In this document: piece after piece, positions 8,283-16,502 of the stretch
How positions within the stretch are numbered: the stretch's first letter is position 1
Layout of the letters: each line of letters starts with the position of its first letter
Assembly: GCF_038246755.1 (NCBI RefSeq)
Contig: NZ_CP134706.1
Span: forward strand, 5,270,001-5,334,000
DNA: 64,000 nt
DNA from: Micromonospora sp. FIMYZ51
GTDB lineage: Bacteria; Actinomycetota; Actinomycetes; Mycobacteriales; Micromonosporaceae
Direction: 5' to 3'
Program-made: the position numbers and the translations under genes
The notes under the pieces: generated by a model
Told to the model about the DNA's origin: nothing
Database searches by the model: none
What the model saw: only the letters and a program-made list of their open reading frames with translations

Positions 8283-9745
8283 CGACCGGTCACCGCCCGT
8301 ACGTAGCCGGCCGGGTCGGTCAGCCCGGCGGCGGCGGTGTCGGCCACCAGCAACAGCGGCTGGGCGGCCAGCCCCGCCACCAGGGCGAGCCCGGCCAGGG
8401 CCAGCGGCGGCCCGACCAGCGACCGCCCGATCCGCTGCCGCACCGCCGCGCCCGGCGGCTCGTCGCTTGTGAACAACGCGCTCCAGATCTTCAGCATGGA
8501 GAGCAGGGTGGCCAGGCTGACCAGGATCGCCACCGTCATCGCCGGCCAGGCACCGACCTCTGCGGTGGCCCGCAGCAGCAGGAACTTGGCCAGGAAGCCG
8601 GAGAAGGGCGGCAGGCCGGCCAGCGACAGCGCCGCCGCGCCGAAGGCCAGGGCGAGCGCCGGCCGCTGACTCGCGAGACCACCCGAGCCGTCCAGCCGGT
8701 CGCTGCCCCGACCGGCGCGCACCGCCGCGGCGCAGAGGAACAACGCCGCCTTCACCACGATGTACTGGGCCAGGTAGTACACGGTCGCGGCCAGGCTCGC
8801 GGCGGTGAACAGCGCCAGGCCGAGCAGCAGGTACCCGATCTGGCTGACCATGTGGAAGGTGAGGATCCGGCGCATCGTGCTCTCCCCGAGCGCGCCGAGC
8901 ACGCCGACCACCATCGACAGCAGCGCCACCGCGCCGAGCAGCCAGTGGTAGGCCGGGTCGCCGCCGTACACCACGGCGTAGATCCGGATGACGGCGTAGA
9001 GACCGACCTTGGTGAGCAGCCCGGAAAAGAGGGCCACCACCACCGGCGAGGCCACCGGGTAGGTGCGCGGCAGCCAGTCGTGCACCGGCACCAGCGCACT
9101 CTTGACCGCCAGCGCGAGCAGTACCACGCCACCGGCGACCGCCACCGCCGGGTCGTCCCGCGCCGCGCCGGCCAGCGCGCCCAGACCCACCGTGCCGGCG
9201 GTGCCGTAGAGCAGGGCCACCCCGGTCAGCAGCAGGGTGGAGCCGAGCAGGTTGGTCGCCACGTACACCCGGCCCGCGCCGCCCCGCCCGGCGCCGCCGG
9301 TCAGACTCAGCAGCACGTACGAGGGCACCAGCATGACCTCGATCAGCACGAAGAGGTTGAACAGGTCGGTGGTGAGGAAGGCGCCGTTCGCCCCGGCGGC
9401 GAGCACCAGCACCAGCGGTAGGAAGTACGGCCGCCGGTCGTCCCCGGAACCGGCGGCGGAGATCAGGCAGCAGAACACCACAAGCGTCGCCACCGTCACC
9501 AGCAGGGCGCTGAACGCGTCGGCCGCCAGGCCGATGGCGACCGGCGCCGGCCACCCGCCGACCCGCAGCACCGCCACCGCGCCGTCGGCGGTGCCGACCA
9601 GCAGCGCCACGGCGCCTGCCAGCACCGCCGCCGTGGTGGCCAGGGCGGCAGCCCGATGCAGCCGGGTGCGTCCGGGCAGGGCCAGGAGCAGCCCGGCCAC
9701 CAGCAGCGGCCCGGCGATCGGCAGCAACAGCAGCAGGCCGTTCAT
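8279..9745 (-). CDS. mnhD: Mrp antiporter subunit D (proton-channel type)
   Basis: 488-residue polytopic protein related to complex I subunits NuoM/NuoN. About 14 hydrophobic helices are visible. Charged residues expected in the proton path are present: Glu in FNLFVLIEVMLVPSYVLLS, Lys in ALAVKSALVPVHDWLPRTYP and the Lys of LLTKVGLYAVIRIY. The start overlaps mnhC (ATGA). In the complex it works with MnhA as one of two antiporter-like subunits. Confidence 0.96.
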   Translation of the reverse strand: MNGLLLLLPIAGPLLVAGLLLALPGRTRLHRAAALATTAAVLAGAVALLVGTADGAVAVLRVGGWPAPVAIGLAADAFSALLVTVATLVVFCCLISAAGSGDDRRPYFLPLVLVLAAGANGAFLTTDLFNLFVLIEVMLVPSYVLLSLTGGAGRGGAGRVYVATNLLGSTLLLTGVALLYGTAGTVGLGALAGAARDDPAVAVAGGVVLLALAVKSALVPVHDWLPRTYPVASPVVVALFSGLLTKVGLYAVIRIYAVVYGGDPAYHWLLGAVALLSMVVGVLGALGESTMRRILTFHMVSQIGYLLLGLALFTAASLAATVYYLAQYIVVKAALFLCAAAVRAGRGSDRLDGSGGLASQRPALALAFGAAALSLAGLPPFSGFLAKFLLLRATAEVGAWPAMTVAILVSLATLLSMLKIWSALFTSDEPPGAAVRQRIGRSLVGPPLALAGLALVAGLAAQPLLLVADTAAAGLTDPAGYVRAVTGR

Positions 9746-10140
9746 CGGGACACCTCCGGTCCGCCGTCGGCCGGTCGGTGCGCCTCGTCGTCGGCGGGGC
9801 CGCCGTCGCCCGCCCCGGTGTCGTCGTCGCCGTCGAGGTCGCCGCCACCGGCATCCGGGTCCGCCGTGCCCCGGCGCAGCAGGCCGAGCAGGTGGACGGT
9901 GATACCGAAGGTGATCACGATCGCGGTCAGCACGAACGCCTGCGGCAGCGGGTCCGCCGTCTCGGGGCCCACTTCCGCCAGCGGCGACGTACGGCGTTGC
10001 AGCCCGCCTGCGGCGAGCAGCACCACGTTTACCGCGTGCCCGAGCAGGACGAAGCCGAGCACCAGGCGCAACTGGCCGGGACGCAGCAGCAGGAAGACCC
10101 CGGCCGCGACAAGCGTGCCGACCATCAACGCGGCGCTCAT
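9742..10140 (-). CDS. mnhC: Mrp antiporter subunit C
   Basis: NuoK-like small membrane subunit, 132 residues. Three helices lie within residues 3-90, with the family pattern GHAVNVVLLAAGG and QAFVLTAIVITFGITVHLLGLL. The last 40 residues are an acidic, low-complexity tail (DADGGD-type). The start and stop overlap the neighbouring genes by ATGA. Confidence 0.95.
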   Translation of the reverse strand: MSAALMVGTLVAAGVFLLLRPGQLRLVLGFVLLGHAVNVVLLAAGGLQRRTSPLAEVGPETADPLPQAFVLTAIVITFGITVHLLGLLRRGTADPDAGGGDLDGDDDTGAGDGGPADDEAHRPADGGPEVSR

Positions 10141-10859
10141 GACGCACCTCTCGCGGCGCTGCGGGGCGCGTCCGGCGCGGCGGCCGGCGGTAGGCCGAGC
10201 CGGCGTACCGCGGCCACCACCAGGGCCAGGACCATCAGATAGACGCCCAGGTCGAACAGGAGCGCGGTGCTCAGCGACGGCACCGGTCCGGGTGGGCTGA
10301 CGTGCAGCGGGGTGAGGAAGGACCGGCCGGCGGCGAGCGGCACCAACCCGGCACCGACGGCCGTCAGCAGCCCGACGGTCAGCAGCGGCACCGCCCGCAG
10401 CCGGCCCACCAGCGCAGCGTTACCCGGATGGGCGAGCTGACCGAGCCCGACGGCGGTGCCCGCGAGCAGCGCCGCGATGAACCCGCCGCCGGTCTCGTCG
10501 TGGCCGCGCAGGAACAGCACGGCCGAGGCGATGAGCATCAGCGGCGCGAGCATCCGGTAGGCCAACCGCAGCACCGGGTCGCGGTCGGCCCGCTCGCCAC
10601 CCGTGGCCCGGCCGCGATCCGTGACCCGGCCGGCGTTCGTCGCCCGGCCGGCATCCGTGGCCCGACCGGCATCCCGGGCCCGGCCGACGAGTTGGACCAG
10701 GCCGAGCGCCACCACCGCGAGCACCACCGCCTCGCCGAGGGTGTCCAGGGCGCGGAAGTCCACCAGGATGGTGTTGACCACGTTCGTGCCGCCGGTCAGC
10801 TCCTCGGCGTGGTCGAGATACCACCGGCTGGGCTCGGACGGTTCGGCACGACCGGTCAG
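10137..10859 (-). CDS. mnhB: Mrp subunit B with the MnhA C-terminal (MbhE-like) domain
   Basis: The open frame holds two parts. Near its start is GGTNVVNTILVDFRALDTLGE, normally the C-terminal domain of MnhA. After it comes a typical MnhB domain (FLRGHDETGGGFIAALLAG; LLFDLGVYLMVLALV). Between them lies a simple-sequence insert of GRATDAGR-type repeats. No ATG, GTG or TTG precedes the conserved part in this frame. The coordinate given is a CTG at 10859 whose TG overlaps the mnhA TGA (CTGA). A -1 frameshift from mnhA in the preceding GGGGGCGCGGCGG stretch would instead give the fused MnhAB protein seen in other actinobacteria. About 240 residues. Confidence 0.75.
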   Translation of the reverse strand: MTGRAEPSEPSRWYLDHAEELTGGTNVVNTILVDFRALDTLGEAVVLAVVALGLVQLVGRARDAGRATDAGRATNAGRVTDRGRATGGERADRDPVLRLAYRMLAPLMLIASAVLFLRGHDETGGGFIAALLAGTAVGLGQLAHPGNAALVGRLRAVPLLTVGLLTAVGAGLVPLAAGRSFLTPLHVSPPGPVPSLSTALLFDLGVYLMVLALVVAAVRRLGLPPAAAPDAPRSAARGAS

Positions 10860-12952
10860 GGCCGCCGTGCCGGCCGCCGCCGCGCCCCCGCCGCCAGCGC
10901 GAGCAACGCCGCGCCGACCACCGGCCGACGGCGGCCGATCGGGGCGAGCCGGTCCGGCTGCTGCCGCAGGGCCAGCATGACGACCACCGCGGTGAGCACC
11001 TCCACAAGCATCAGCGTCAACGCCACATCCGGCGCACCGACGGTCAGGAACCAGACCGTCAGCAGCAGCCCCACCAGGCCGGTGAGCGCGATCGCGGCAA
11101 GCGCCGAGCGCACCACCAGCAGGCCGACGAGGGTCAGGCCGAGCAGGCCCAGCAGCAGCCAGTCGGTGGACCGGGCGAGATCGCCGCCGGAGATGGCCGG
11201 CACACCCGGCAGCAGCACAGCGACCGCCGCGAGGAGCACCACGGCCAGCAGCGGCCGGGCCAGGTAGGGGGCCGGTCCCGGGGCGTGGGCCGGCCGGGCG
11301 ACCAGCGCGCCGACCCGCAGCAGCCCGTGCCGCCCACGCTCCAGCAACTCGGCCAGGGGCGGCGTGGTCGGCACCGCCCGCAGCCACCGGTCCACCCGCA
11401 CCCGTCCGAGGAAGAGCGCGGTACCCAGCAGTACGGTGAGCGCGCTCAGGCCCAGCGCCGGGGTGAACCCGTGCCAGAAGGCCAGGTAGGGCGGGGTGCC
11501 TTCCGGGCGGGCGTCGTCGGCGGCCCGTTCCACAAGCGGGCTCAGCACGGCCACCGCCGGACCGAGCGCGGTGGCCACCACCGCGGCGACCGCGGCGGGA
11601 GCCAGGAACGACCAGGAGGGCTCGTGCAGCCGGCGCTGCCGGGTCGGCCCCTCGATCATTCCGTACACGAGCCGGGCCGCGTAGGCGAAGGTGAGCACCG
11701 AGGCGAGCACCGCGAGCCCGGCGGCGGACCAGCCCAGCCACCACACCCCGCGTGACTCGCCGAGCGCCTCGAAGATCGCCTCCTTGCCGACGAAGCCGAT
11801 GGTCGGCGGCAGGCCGGCCATCGACATGGCGGCCAGGGCGGTGAGCCAGACCGTCACCGGCATCACCCGGTGCAGCCCGGAGAGTTCCCGCACGTCCCGG
11901 CTGCCGGCCTGGTGGTCGATGATGCCGACAAGCATGAAGAGCGTGGCCTTGAACAACGCGTGGGCGACGGTGTAGAGGATCGCCGCCGCGTCGGCGGCCG
12001 GGGTGCCCGCACCGATCACCCCGACCAGCAGGCCGAGTTGGCTGACCGTGGAGTACGCCAGCAGCGCCTTGAGGTCGTACTGCCGCAGCGCCAGCGCCGC
12101 ACCGAGGATCGCGGTCAGCAGCCCGCCGACCATCAGCACGGTGTCCCACACCACCGTGCCGCCGAACACCGCCGAGAACCGCATCAGCAGATAGATGCCG
12201 GCCTTCACCATCGTGGCCGCGTGCAGGTACGCGCTCACCGGCGTGATCGCCACCATCGCGCCGGGCAGCCAGAAGTGGAACGGCAGCTGCGCGGACTTGG
12301 TGAACGCGGCGATCAGGATCAGCGCGCCGATCGTCCAGGCCGGCCCGCCGGTGAGCCGCTCCGGTTCGTCGACGATCGTGTTCAGGCTTGTGGTGCCGGC
12401 GTGCACCGCCACCAGCACGATCGCGGCCAGCAGGGCCAGCCCGCCGGTGACGGTGACCAGCAGGGCCTGCACGGCCGGACCGGTGGCGGCCGGCCGGCCG
12501 CCCTGCCCGATCAGGACGAACGACAGGATGGAGGTCAGTTCCCAGAAGACGAAGAGCACCAGCAGGTCGTCGGAGAGCACCAGGCCCAGCATCGCGGCGG
12601 CGAAGAGGGTAAGCGTGGCGTACACCCGCTCGTGCCGGCCCTCCTCGGCGCTGAGGTACCGGGGGCAGTAGGCCATGATCAACGCGCCGACGCCGAGGGC
12701 CAGCAGGGCGAAGACCAGGCCGAGCGCGTCCATCCGCAGCGCGGCGCTGACCTCCAGCGCGGGCAGCCACCGCCAGGCCACGGCGATCTCCCGGTTGTCG
12801 AGGATCGCCGGCAGTTGGCTGAGCAGCAGGCCGGCACCGACCAGGTAGCCGGCGGCCAGCGGGTAGCCGGCGTCGCGCCCGAACCGCCGGGTCAGCAGCG
12901 GGGTGCAGCCGGCCAGCACGGCCTGCCAGGCGAGGACGACCGCGAGGATCAC
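10856..12952 (-). CDS. mnhA: Mrp antiporter subunit A (frame ends early)
   Basis: 698-residue NuoL-like antiporter subunit with 16 or more helices. Landmarks are LLVLFVFWELTSILSFVLIG (with the conserved Glu), FTKSAQLPFHFWLPGAM (Lys), HAATMVKAGIYLLMR (His and Lys) and FVGKEAIFEAL. The C-terminal NVVNVILVDFR domain usual in MnhA is missing from this frame. It continues one base back in the next frame, where the protein ends in LALAAGARRRPARRP. Start GTG 12952 is the only candidate, since an in-frame stop lies six codons upstream. The gene follows the hydrolase gene after 15 nt. Confidence 0.9.
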   Translation of the reverse strand: MILAVVLAWQAVLAGCTPLLTRRFGRDAGYPLAAGYLVGAGLLLSQLPAILDNREIAVAWRWLPALEVSAALRMDALGLVFALLALGVGALIMAYCPRYLSAEEGRHERVYATLTLFAAAMLGLVLSDDLLVLFVFWELTSILSFVLIGQGGRPAATGPAVQALLVTVTGGLALLAAIVLVAVHAGTTSLNTIVDEPERLTGGPAWTIGALILIAAFTKSAQLPFHFWLPGAMVAITPVSAYLHAATMVKAGIYLLMRFSAVFGGTVVWDTVLMVGGLLTAILGAALALRQYDLKALLAYSTVSQLGLLVGVIGAGTPAADAAAILYTVAHALFKATLFMLVGIIDHQAGSRDVRELSGLHRVMPVTVWLTALAAMSMAGLPPTIGFVGKEAIFEALGESRGVWWLGWSAAGLAVLASVLTFAYAARLVYGMIEGPTRQRRLHEPSWSFLAPAAVAAVVATALGPAVAVLSPLVERAADDARPEGTPPYLAFWHGFTPALGLSALTVLLGTALFLGRVRVDRWLRAVPTTPPLAELLERGRHGLLRVGALVARPAHAPGPAPYLARPLLAVVLLAAVAVLLPGVPAISGGDLARSTDWLLLGLLGLTLVGLLVVRSALAAIALTGLVGLLLTVWFLTVGAPDVALTLMLVEVLTAVVVMLALRQQPDRLAPIGRRRPVVGAALLALAAGARRRPARRP

Positions 12953-12967
12953 GAGAGCCGGTCCGTC

Positions 12968-13792
12968 TCAGGAACCACTCGCCTTCCGGTACGGCTGCGG
13001 GTTTGCGAACGCCTCGGTGGTGGTGACGAAGCCCCAGCACTGCTTGGTGTTGAACAGCACCGCGTCCTTGCAGTAGGCGGGGCTGGAGGTGGCGGTCGCA
13101 TCGGCGATGACCACCGGGTTGTAGTCCCGGAAGTAGGCGTCCTCCACGGTCGTGCTGACGCACTGGTCGGTGTTGACGCCGCAGACGTAGAGCGTCTGGA
13201 TGCCCTGGGTACGCAGCACCTGGTCCAGGTGGGTGCCGTAGAACCCGCTCATCCGCACCTTCTCGACATGGATGTCGTCGTCGGTCAGGTGGCCCTTCAG
13301 CTCGTCGACCATCTCCGCGCCCCAGGAACCGGCGGTGAGCACCTGTCCCCGCTCCAGTTGCTCACCGATGCCGGCCTGGTCGAGCCGGTGCTTGAACGAG
13401 TGCAGCGTCGGGGCGCCGAGGTTGCGCAGGTCGGGCCGGTTGTGCCAGTAGATCCAGATGACGAACATGCCGTGCCTGCGCGCCGCGTCGATGGCCCGCT
13501 GCACCCCGGGGATGGCCGACCGGCAGGCCTGGTAGTCGAGCCCGGAGCGGTCGGTCCAGCCGCCGGCGGCGCAGAAGTCGTTCTGCATGTCGACCACGGC
13601 CAGCGCCCCGCGGTCGAGGCTGTCGACGAAGGGCAGCAGCTCGGCGTCGAAGCGCATCAGCCGGCCTGCGGAATGCTGCGGCGCCAGGTGGACGTGGTCC
13701 TCGTAGAGGTACCAGCGGTCGGCGCTGGCACCGAGCTGCACCCCGCCGTCGCCGGTGTCCCGGTAGATCTCGCGGTAACCGTGGTCGGGCAT
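12968..13792 (-). CDS. Isochorismatase-family cysteine hydrolase
   Basis: 274-residue hydrolase of the isochorismatase/RutB superfamily. The catalytic triad is visible as Asp in LAVVDMQNDF, Lys in HVEKVRMSGFYGT and Cys in CGVNTDQCVSTT, with the cis-peptide region just before the Cys. Family members hydrolyse amide bonds in small molecules such as ureidoacrylate or biuret; the substrate here is not evident. The ATG at 13792 follows gaggtgac. The upstream in-frame extension to 13909 is repeat-derived and was rejected. The gene ends 15 nt before mnhA, so it is probably the first gene of the Mrp transcript. Confidence 0.88.
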   Translation of the reverse strand: MPDHGYREIYRDTGDGGVQLGASADRWYLYEDHVHLAPQHSAGRLMRFDAELLPFVDSLDRGALAVVDMQNDFCAAGGWTDRSGLDYQACRSAIPGVQRAIDAARRHGMFVIWIYWHNRPDLRNLGAPTLHSFKHRLDQAGIGEQLERGQVLTAGSWGAEMVDELKGHLTDDDIHVEKVRMSGFYGTHLDQVLRTQGIQTLYVCGVNTDQCVSTTVEDAYFRDYNPVVIADATATSSPAYCKDAVLFNTKQCWGFVTTTEAFANPQPYRKASGS

Positions 13793-14133
13793 GTCACCTC
13801 TCGCTTCCGTCTGGGTCCGGCGTGAACCTCGGCGCGACCGGGCCGGCCCGGCGACGGCCACTGGCGCCGACCCGGCGACGGCCACTGGCGCCGGCCCGGC
13901 GTCGGCCACTGGCTGGCCGCATTACCCGGCACAGTCGTCGACATGCGTTGCGTGAATGACAAATCACTGTGTAACCGGTCAAACACCTGCGGCGGTCGGC
14001 GTTGGCGACAAACATGGTTAGCCTGAGAGGCCAGTGAGATTGCTGCGGCAGACGAGGCTCGCACGTCGCGAACCCAACGGCGGGTCCAGGTGCTCTTTTC
14101 AGAGCTGCCGTGACGGCGACGAGGAGGAGGCCC
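13793..14133. other. Intergenic region between divergent hydrolase/Mrp and moxR operons
   Basis: 341 bp with no convincing gene. It holds three 24-bp tandem repeats and a somewhat AT-richer stretch near 13950-14030 that should contain both divergent promoters. No confident -35/-10 pair could be assigned. Confidence 0.6.
13848..13919. repeat. 24-bp tandem repeat, 3 copies
   Basis: Three adjacent copies of a unit beginning ccggcgacggccactggc (13848-13871, 13872-13895, 13896-13919). The third copy has one change in the shared first part and a divergent end. It lies in the 5' region of the hydrolase gene. Confidence 0.85.
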
Positions 14134-15186
14134 GTGACACAACAGACCTGGGACGAAGTTGGCGGATTGCTGCCGCACGACGAGTTCCGCGCCGCAAGCG
14201 ACGCAATCGTGGCCAACATCGAGCAGGTCATCGAGGGCAAGACCGCCACCGTGCGGCTGGCCCTCGCCGTCCTACTCGCCGAGGGTCACCTACTCATCGA
14301 GGACGTCCCCGGCGTCGGCAAGACCAAGCTGGCCAAGGCCCTGGCGCGGTCCATCGACTGTTCGGTACGCCGGATCCAGTTCACTCCCGACCTGCTGCCC
14401 AGCGACGTCACCGGGGTGAGCGTCTACAACCAGGAGACGCACGACTTCGAATTCCGCCCGGGTGCCGTCTTCGCCAACCTGGTGGTCGGTGACGAGATCA
14501 ACCGGGCCTCACCGAAGACCCAGTCCGCGCTGCTGGAGTGCATGGAGGAACGGCAGGTCACGGTCGACGGGGTGACGTACCAGCTACAGACCCCGTTCAT
14601 GGTGATCGCGACGCAGAACCCGATCGAGATGGAGGGGACCTATCCGCTGCCGGAGGCGCAGCGCGACCGGTTCACCGCCCGGATCGCGATGGGTTACCCG
14701 GACCCCACCGCCGAGTTGGCCATGCTCGACGGCCACGGCGCGGTGGACCCGCTGCCGGCGCTGCGGCCGGTCTCCGACGCCGAGACCGTCCGCCGGCTGA
14801 TCGGCCACGTCCGGCAGGTGCACGTCGCCGACGCGGTCAAGCAGTACGCCGTCGACCTGGTCACCGCCACCCGCGAATCGCCCGACCTGCGGCTGGGTGC
14901 CTCGCCCCGATGCACGTTGCAGCTGCTGCGTACCGCCCGCGCGGTGGCCGCCCTGGACGGGCGTGACTACGTGCTCCCGGACGACCTCCAGGTGCTCGCC
15001 GTCCCGGTGCTGGCGCACCGGCTCATCCCCACCGCCGACGCCCAGCTCGCCCGCCGCACCACCGACGCGATAATCGCCGACCTGGTGCACCGGCTGCCGC
15101 TGCCGCACGACCGCAACCGCTCGCCGTACGACAGCCGCCCGCCGAGCGGCAACGGCCGGGCACCATTCGAGCCCCGGAGGCCGTGA
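14134..15186 (+). CDS. moxR: MoxR-family AAA+ ATPase
   Basis: 350-residue AAA+ chaperone-like ATPase. Walker A is GVGKTKLAKAL near residue 58, Walker B is VVGDEINRAS near 115, sensor 1 is MVIATQNPIEMEGTYPLPEAQRDRF, and a C-terminal lid domain follows. The start is GTG 14134, directly after gaggaggaggccc; an upstream GTG at 14110 would include this ribosome binding site in the coding region. MoxR proteins act with the DUF58 and transglutaminase-like partners encoded just downstream, probably in maturation or assembly of envelope proteins. The client is unknown. Confidence 0.95.
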   Translation: MTQQTWDEVGGLLPHDEFRAASDAIVANIEQVIEGKTATVRLALAVLLAEGHLLIEDVPGVGKTKLAKALARSIDCSVRRIQFTPDLLPSDVTGVSVYNQETHDFEFRPGAVFANLVVGDEINRASPKTQSALLECMEERQVTVDGVTYQLQTPFMVIATQNPIEMEGTYPLPEAQRDRFTARIAMGYPDPTAELAMLDGHGAVDPLPALRPVSDAETVRRLIGHVRQVHVADAVKQYAVDLVTATRESPDLRLGASPRCTLQLLRTARAVAALDGRDYVLPDDLQVLAVPVLAHRLIPTADAQLARRTTDAIIADLVHRLPLPHDRNRSPYDSRPPSGNGRAPFEPRRP

Positions 15187-15187
15187 C

Positions 15188-16486
15188 GTGCGTGACGGGC
15201 TACGCGGGCTGACCACCCGCGGCCGTTCCTTCCTGGCCGCCGCACTCGCCGCGGCCATCTCCGCCGGCATCCTCGGCGAGAAGGACCTGCTGCGGGTGGC
15301 GGTGCTGCTGGCCGTCCTGCCGCTGCTCGCCGCGCTCTACGTCGGCCGTAGCCGCTACAAGCTGGCCTGCCACCGGTCGCTGGACCCGCACCGGGTGCCG
15401 GTCGGCGCCAGCGCCCGGGTGGTGCTGCGGTTGCAGAACATGTCCCGGCTGCCCACCGGCACCCTGCTGCTGGAGGACCGCCTCCCGTACGCGCTGGGCA
15501 GCCGGCCCCGGGTGGTGCTGGAACGGCTCGGCGCGCACCAGGCCAGCTCGGTGGCGTACACCGTGCGGGCCGACGTACGCGGCCGGTACGAGGTGGGCCC
15601 GCTGGTGGTCCGGATGGCCGACCCGTTCGGGCTCTGCGAACTGACCCGCGCGTTCCCCGGCACCGACCGGCTCACGGTCGTGCCGCAGGTGGTGCCGCTG
15701 CCCTCGGTACGGCTGCCCGGCGAGTACGCCGGCAGCGGCGAGAGCCGGGCCCGCTCGGTCGCGGTGCACGGCGAGGACGACGCGGCGACCCGGGAGTACC
15801 GGCGCGGCGACGACCTGCGCCGGGTGCACTGGAAGTCCACCGCGCGTACCGGCGAGCTGATGGTGCGGCGTGAGGAACAGCCCTGGGAGAGCCGGGCCAC
15901 CGTGCTGCTGGACACCCGGGCGTACGGCCATCGGGGCGACGGCCCGACGGCCAGCTTCGAGTGGGCCGTGTCCGCCGCCGCAAGCGTCGCCGTCCACCTG
16001 CGCCAGGCCGGCTACAAGCTGCGTCTGGTCACCGGCTCCGGCGGGGACGTCGACGCGAGCGAGGGGGCCGGTGACGGGCTGCTGCTCGATCACCTCGCCG
16101 AGGTCCGGCTGGACCAGCGGGTCGAGATCACCACGCTGATCCAGCACGTCCGACAGCGCTCCGACGGCGGTCTGATCATCGGCGTGTTCGGGTCGTTGAG
16201 CACCGCCGAGGCGGAACTGCTCGCCGGGTTGCGGGCCAACGGTGCCACCTGCGTGTGCTTCCTGCTGGACAGCTCCGCCTGGCTCAACCTGCCGGCGCAC
16301 GCCCGGGTCGAGGCCGATCAGGCGCACGACACGGCTGCGCTGGCCCTGCTCCAGTCCGGCTGGCGGGTGATCGGCGTCGGCCACGGTGACCGGCTGGCGG
16401 CGCTCTGGCCGCAGGCGGGCCGCGGTTCCCAGGGGTTCGCCCTCCGTGCGGCGATGGCCGAGACGGTGGCGGGTACCGCGCGATGA
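15188..16486 (+). CDS. DUF58 membrane protein
   Basis: 432 residues. Two hydrophobic helices (about 13-55) anchor a soluble region, and the DUF58 core is DDAATREYRRGDDLRRVHWK around residues 198-217. A von Willebrand A-like fold is expected from the family. The GTG start lies 1 nt after the moxR stop. MoxR, DUF58 and TgpA-like proteins are a recurring trio, and DUF58 proteins are thought to recruit MoxR to its client. Confidence 0.93.
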   Translation: MRDGLRGLTTRGRSFLAAALAAAISAGILGEKDLLRVAVLLAVLPLLAALYVGRSRYKLACHRSLDPHRVPVGASARVVLRLQNMSRLPTGTLLLEDRLPYALGSRPRVVLERLGAHQASSVAYTVRADVRGRYEVGPLVVRMADPFGLCELTRAFPGTDRLTVVPQVVPLPSVRLPGEYAGSGESRARSVAVHGEDDAATREYRRGDDLRRVHWKSTARTGELMVRREEQPWESRATVLLDTRAYGHRGDGPTASFEWAVSAAASVAVHLRQAGYKLRLVTGSGGDVDASEGAGDGLLLDHLAEVRLDQRVEITTLIQHVRQRSDGGLIIGVFGSLSTAEAELLAGLRANGATCVCFLLDSSAWLNLPAHARVEADQAHDTAALALLQSGWRVIGVGHGDRLAALWPQAGRGSQGFALRAAMAETVAGTAR

Positions 16487-16502
16487 ACGGAAGGTCCCCC
16501 TC

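Noticed and set aside
10856..12952. mnhA as a pseudogene
   Set aside because: The missing C-terminal domain is intact in the adjacent frame and all downstream mnh genes are complete and coupled, so a frameshift, restart or sequencing error is more likely than decay.
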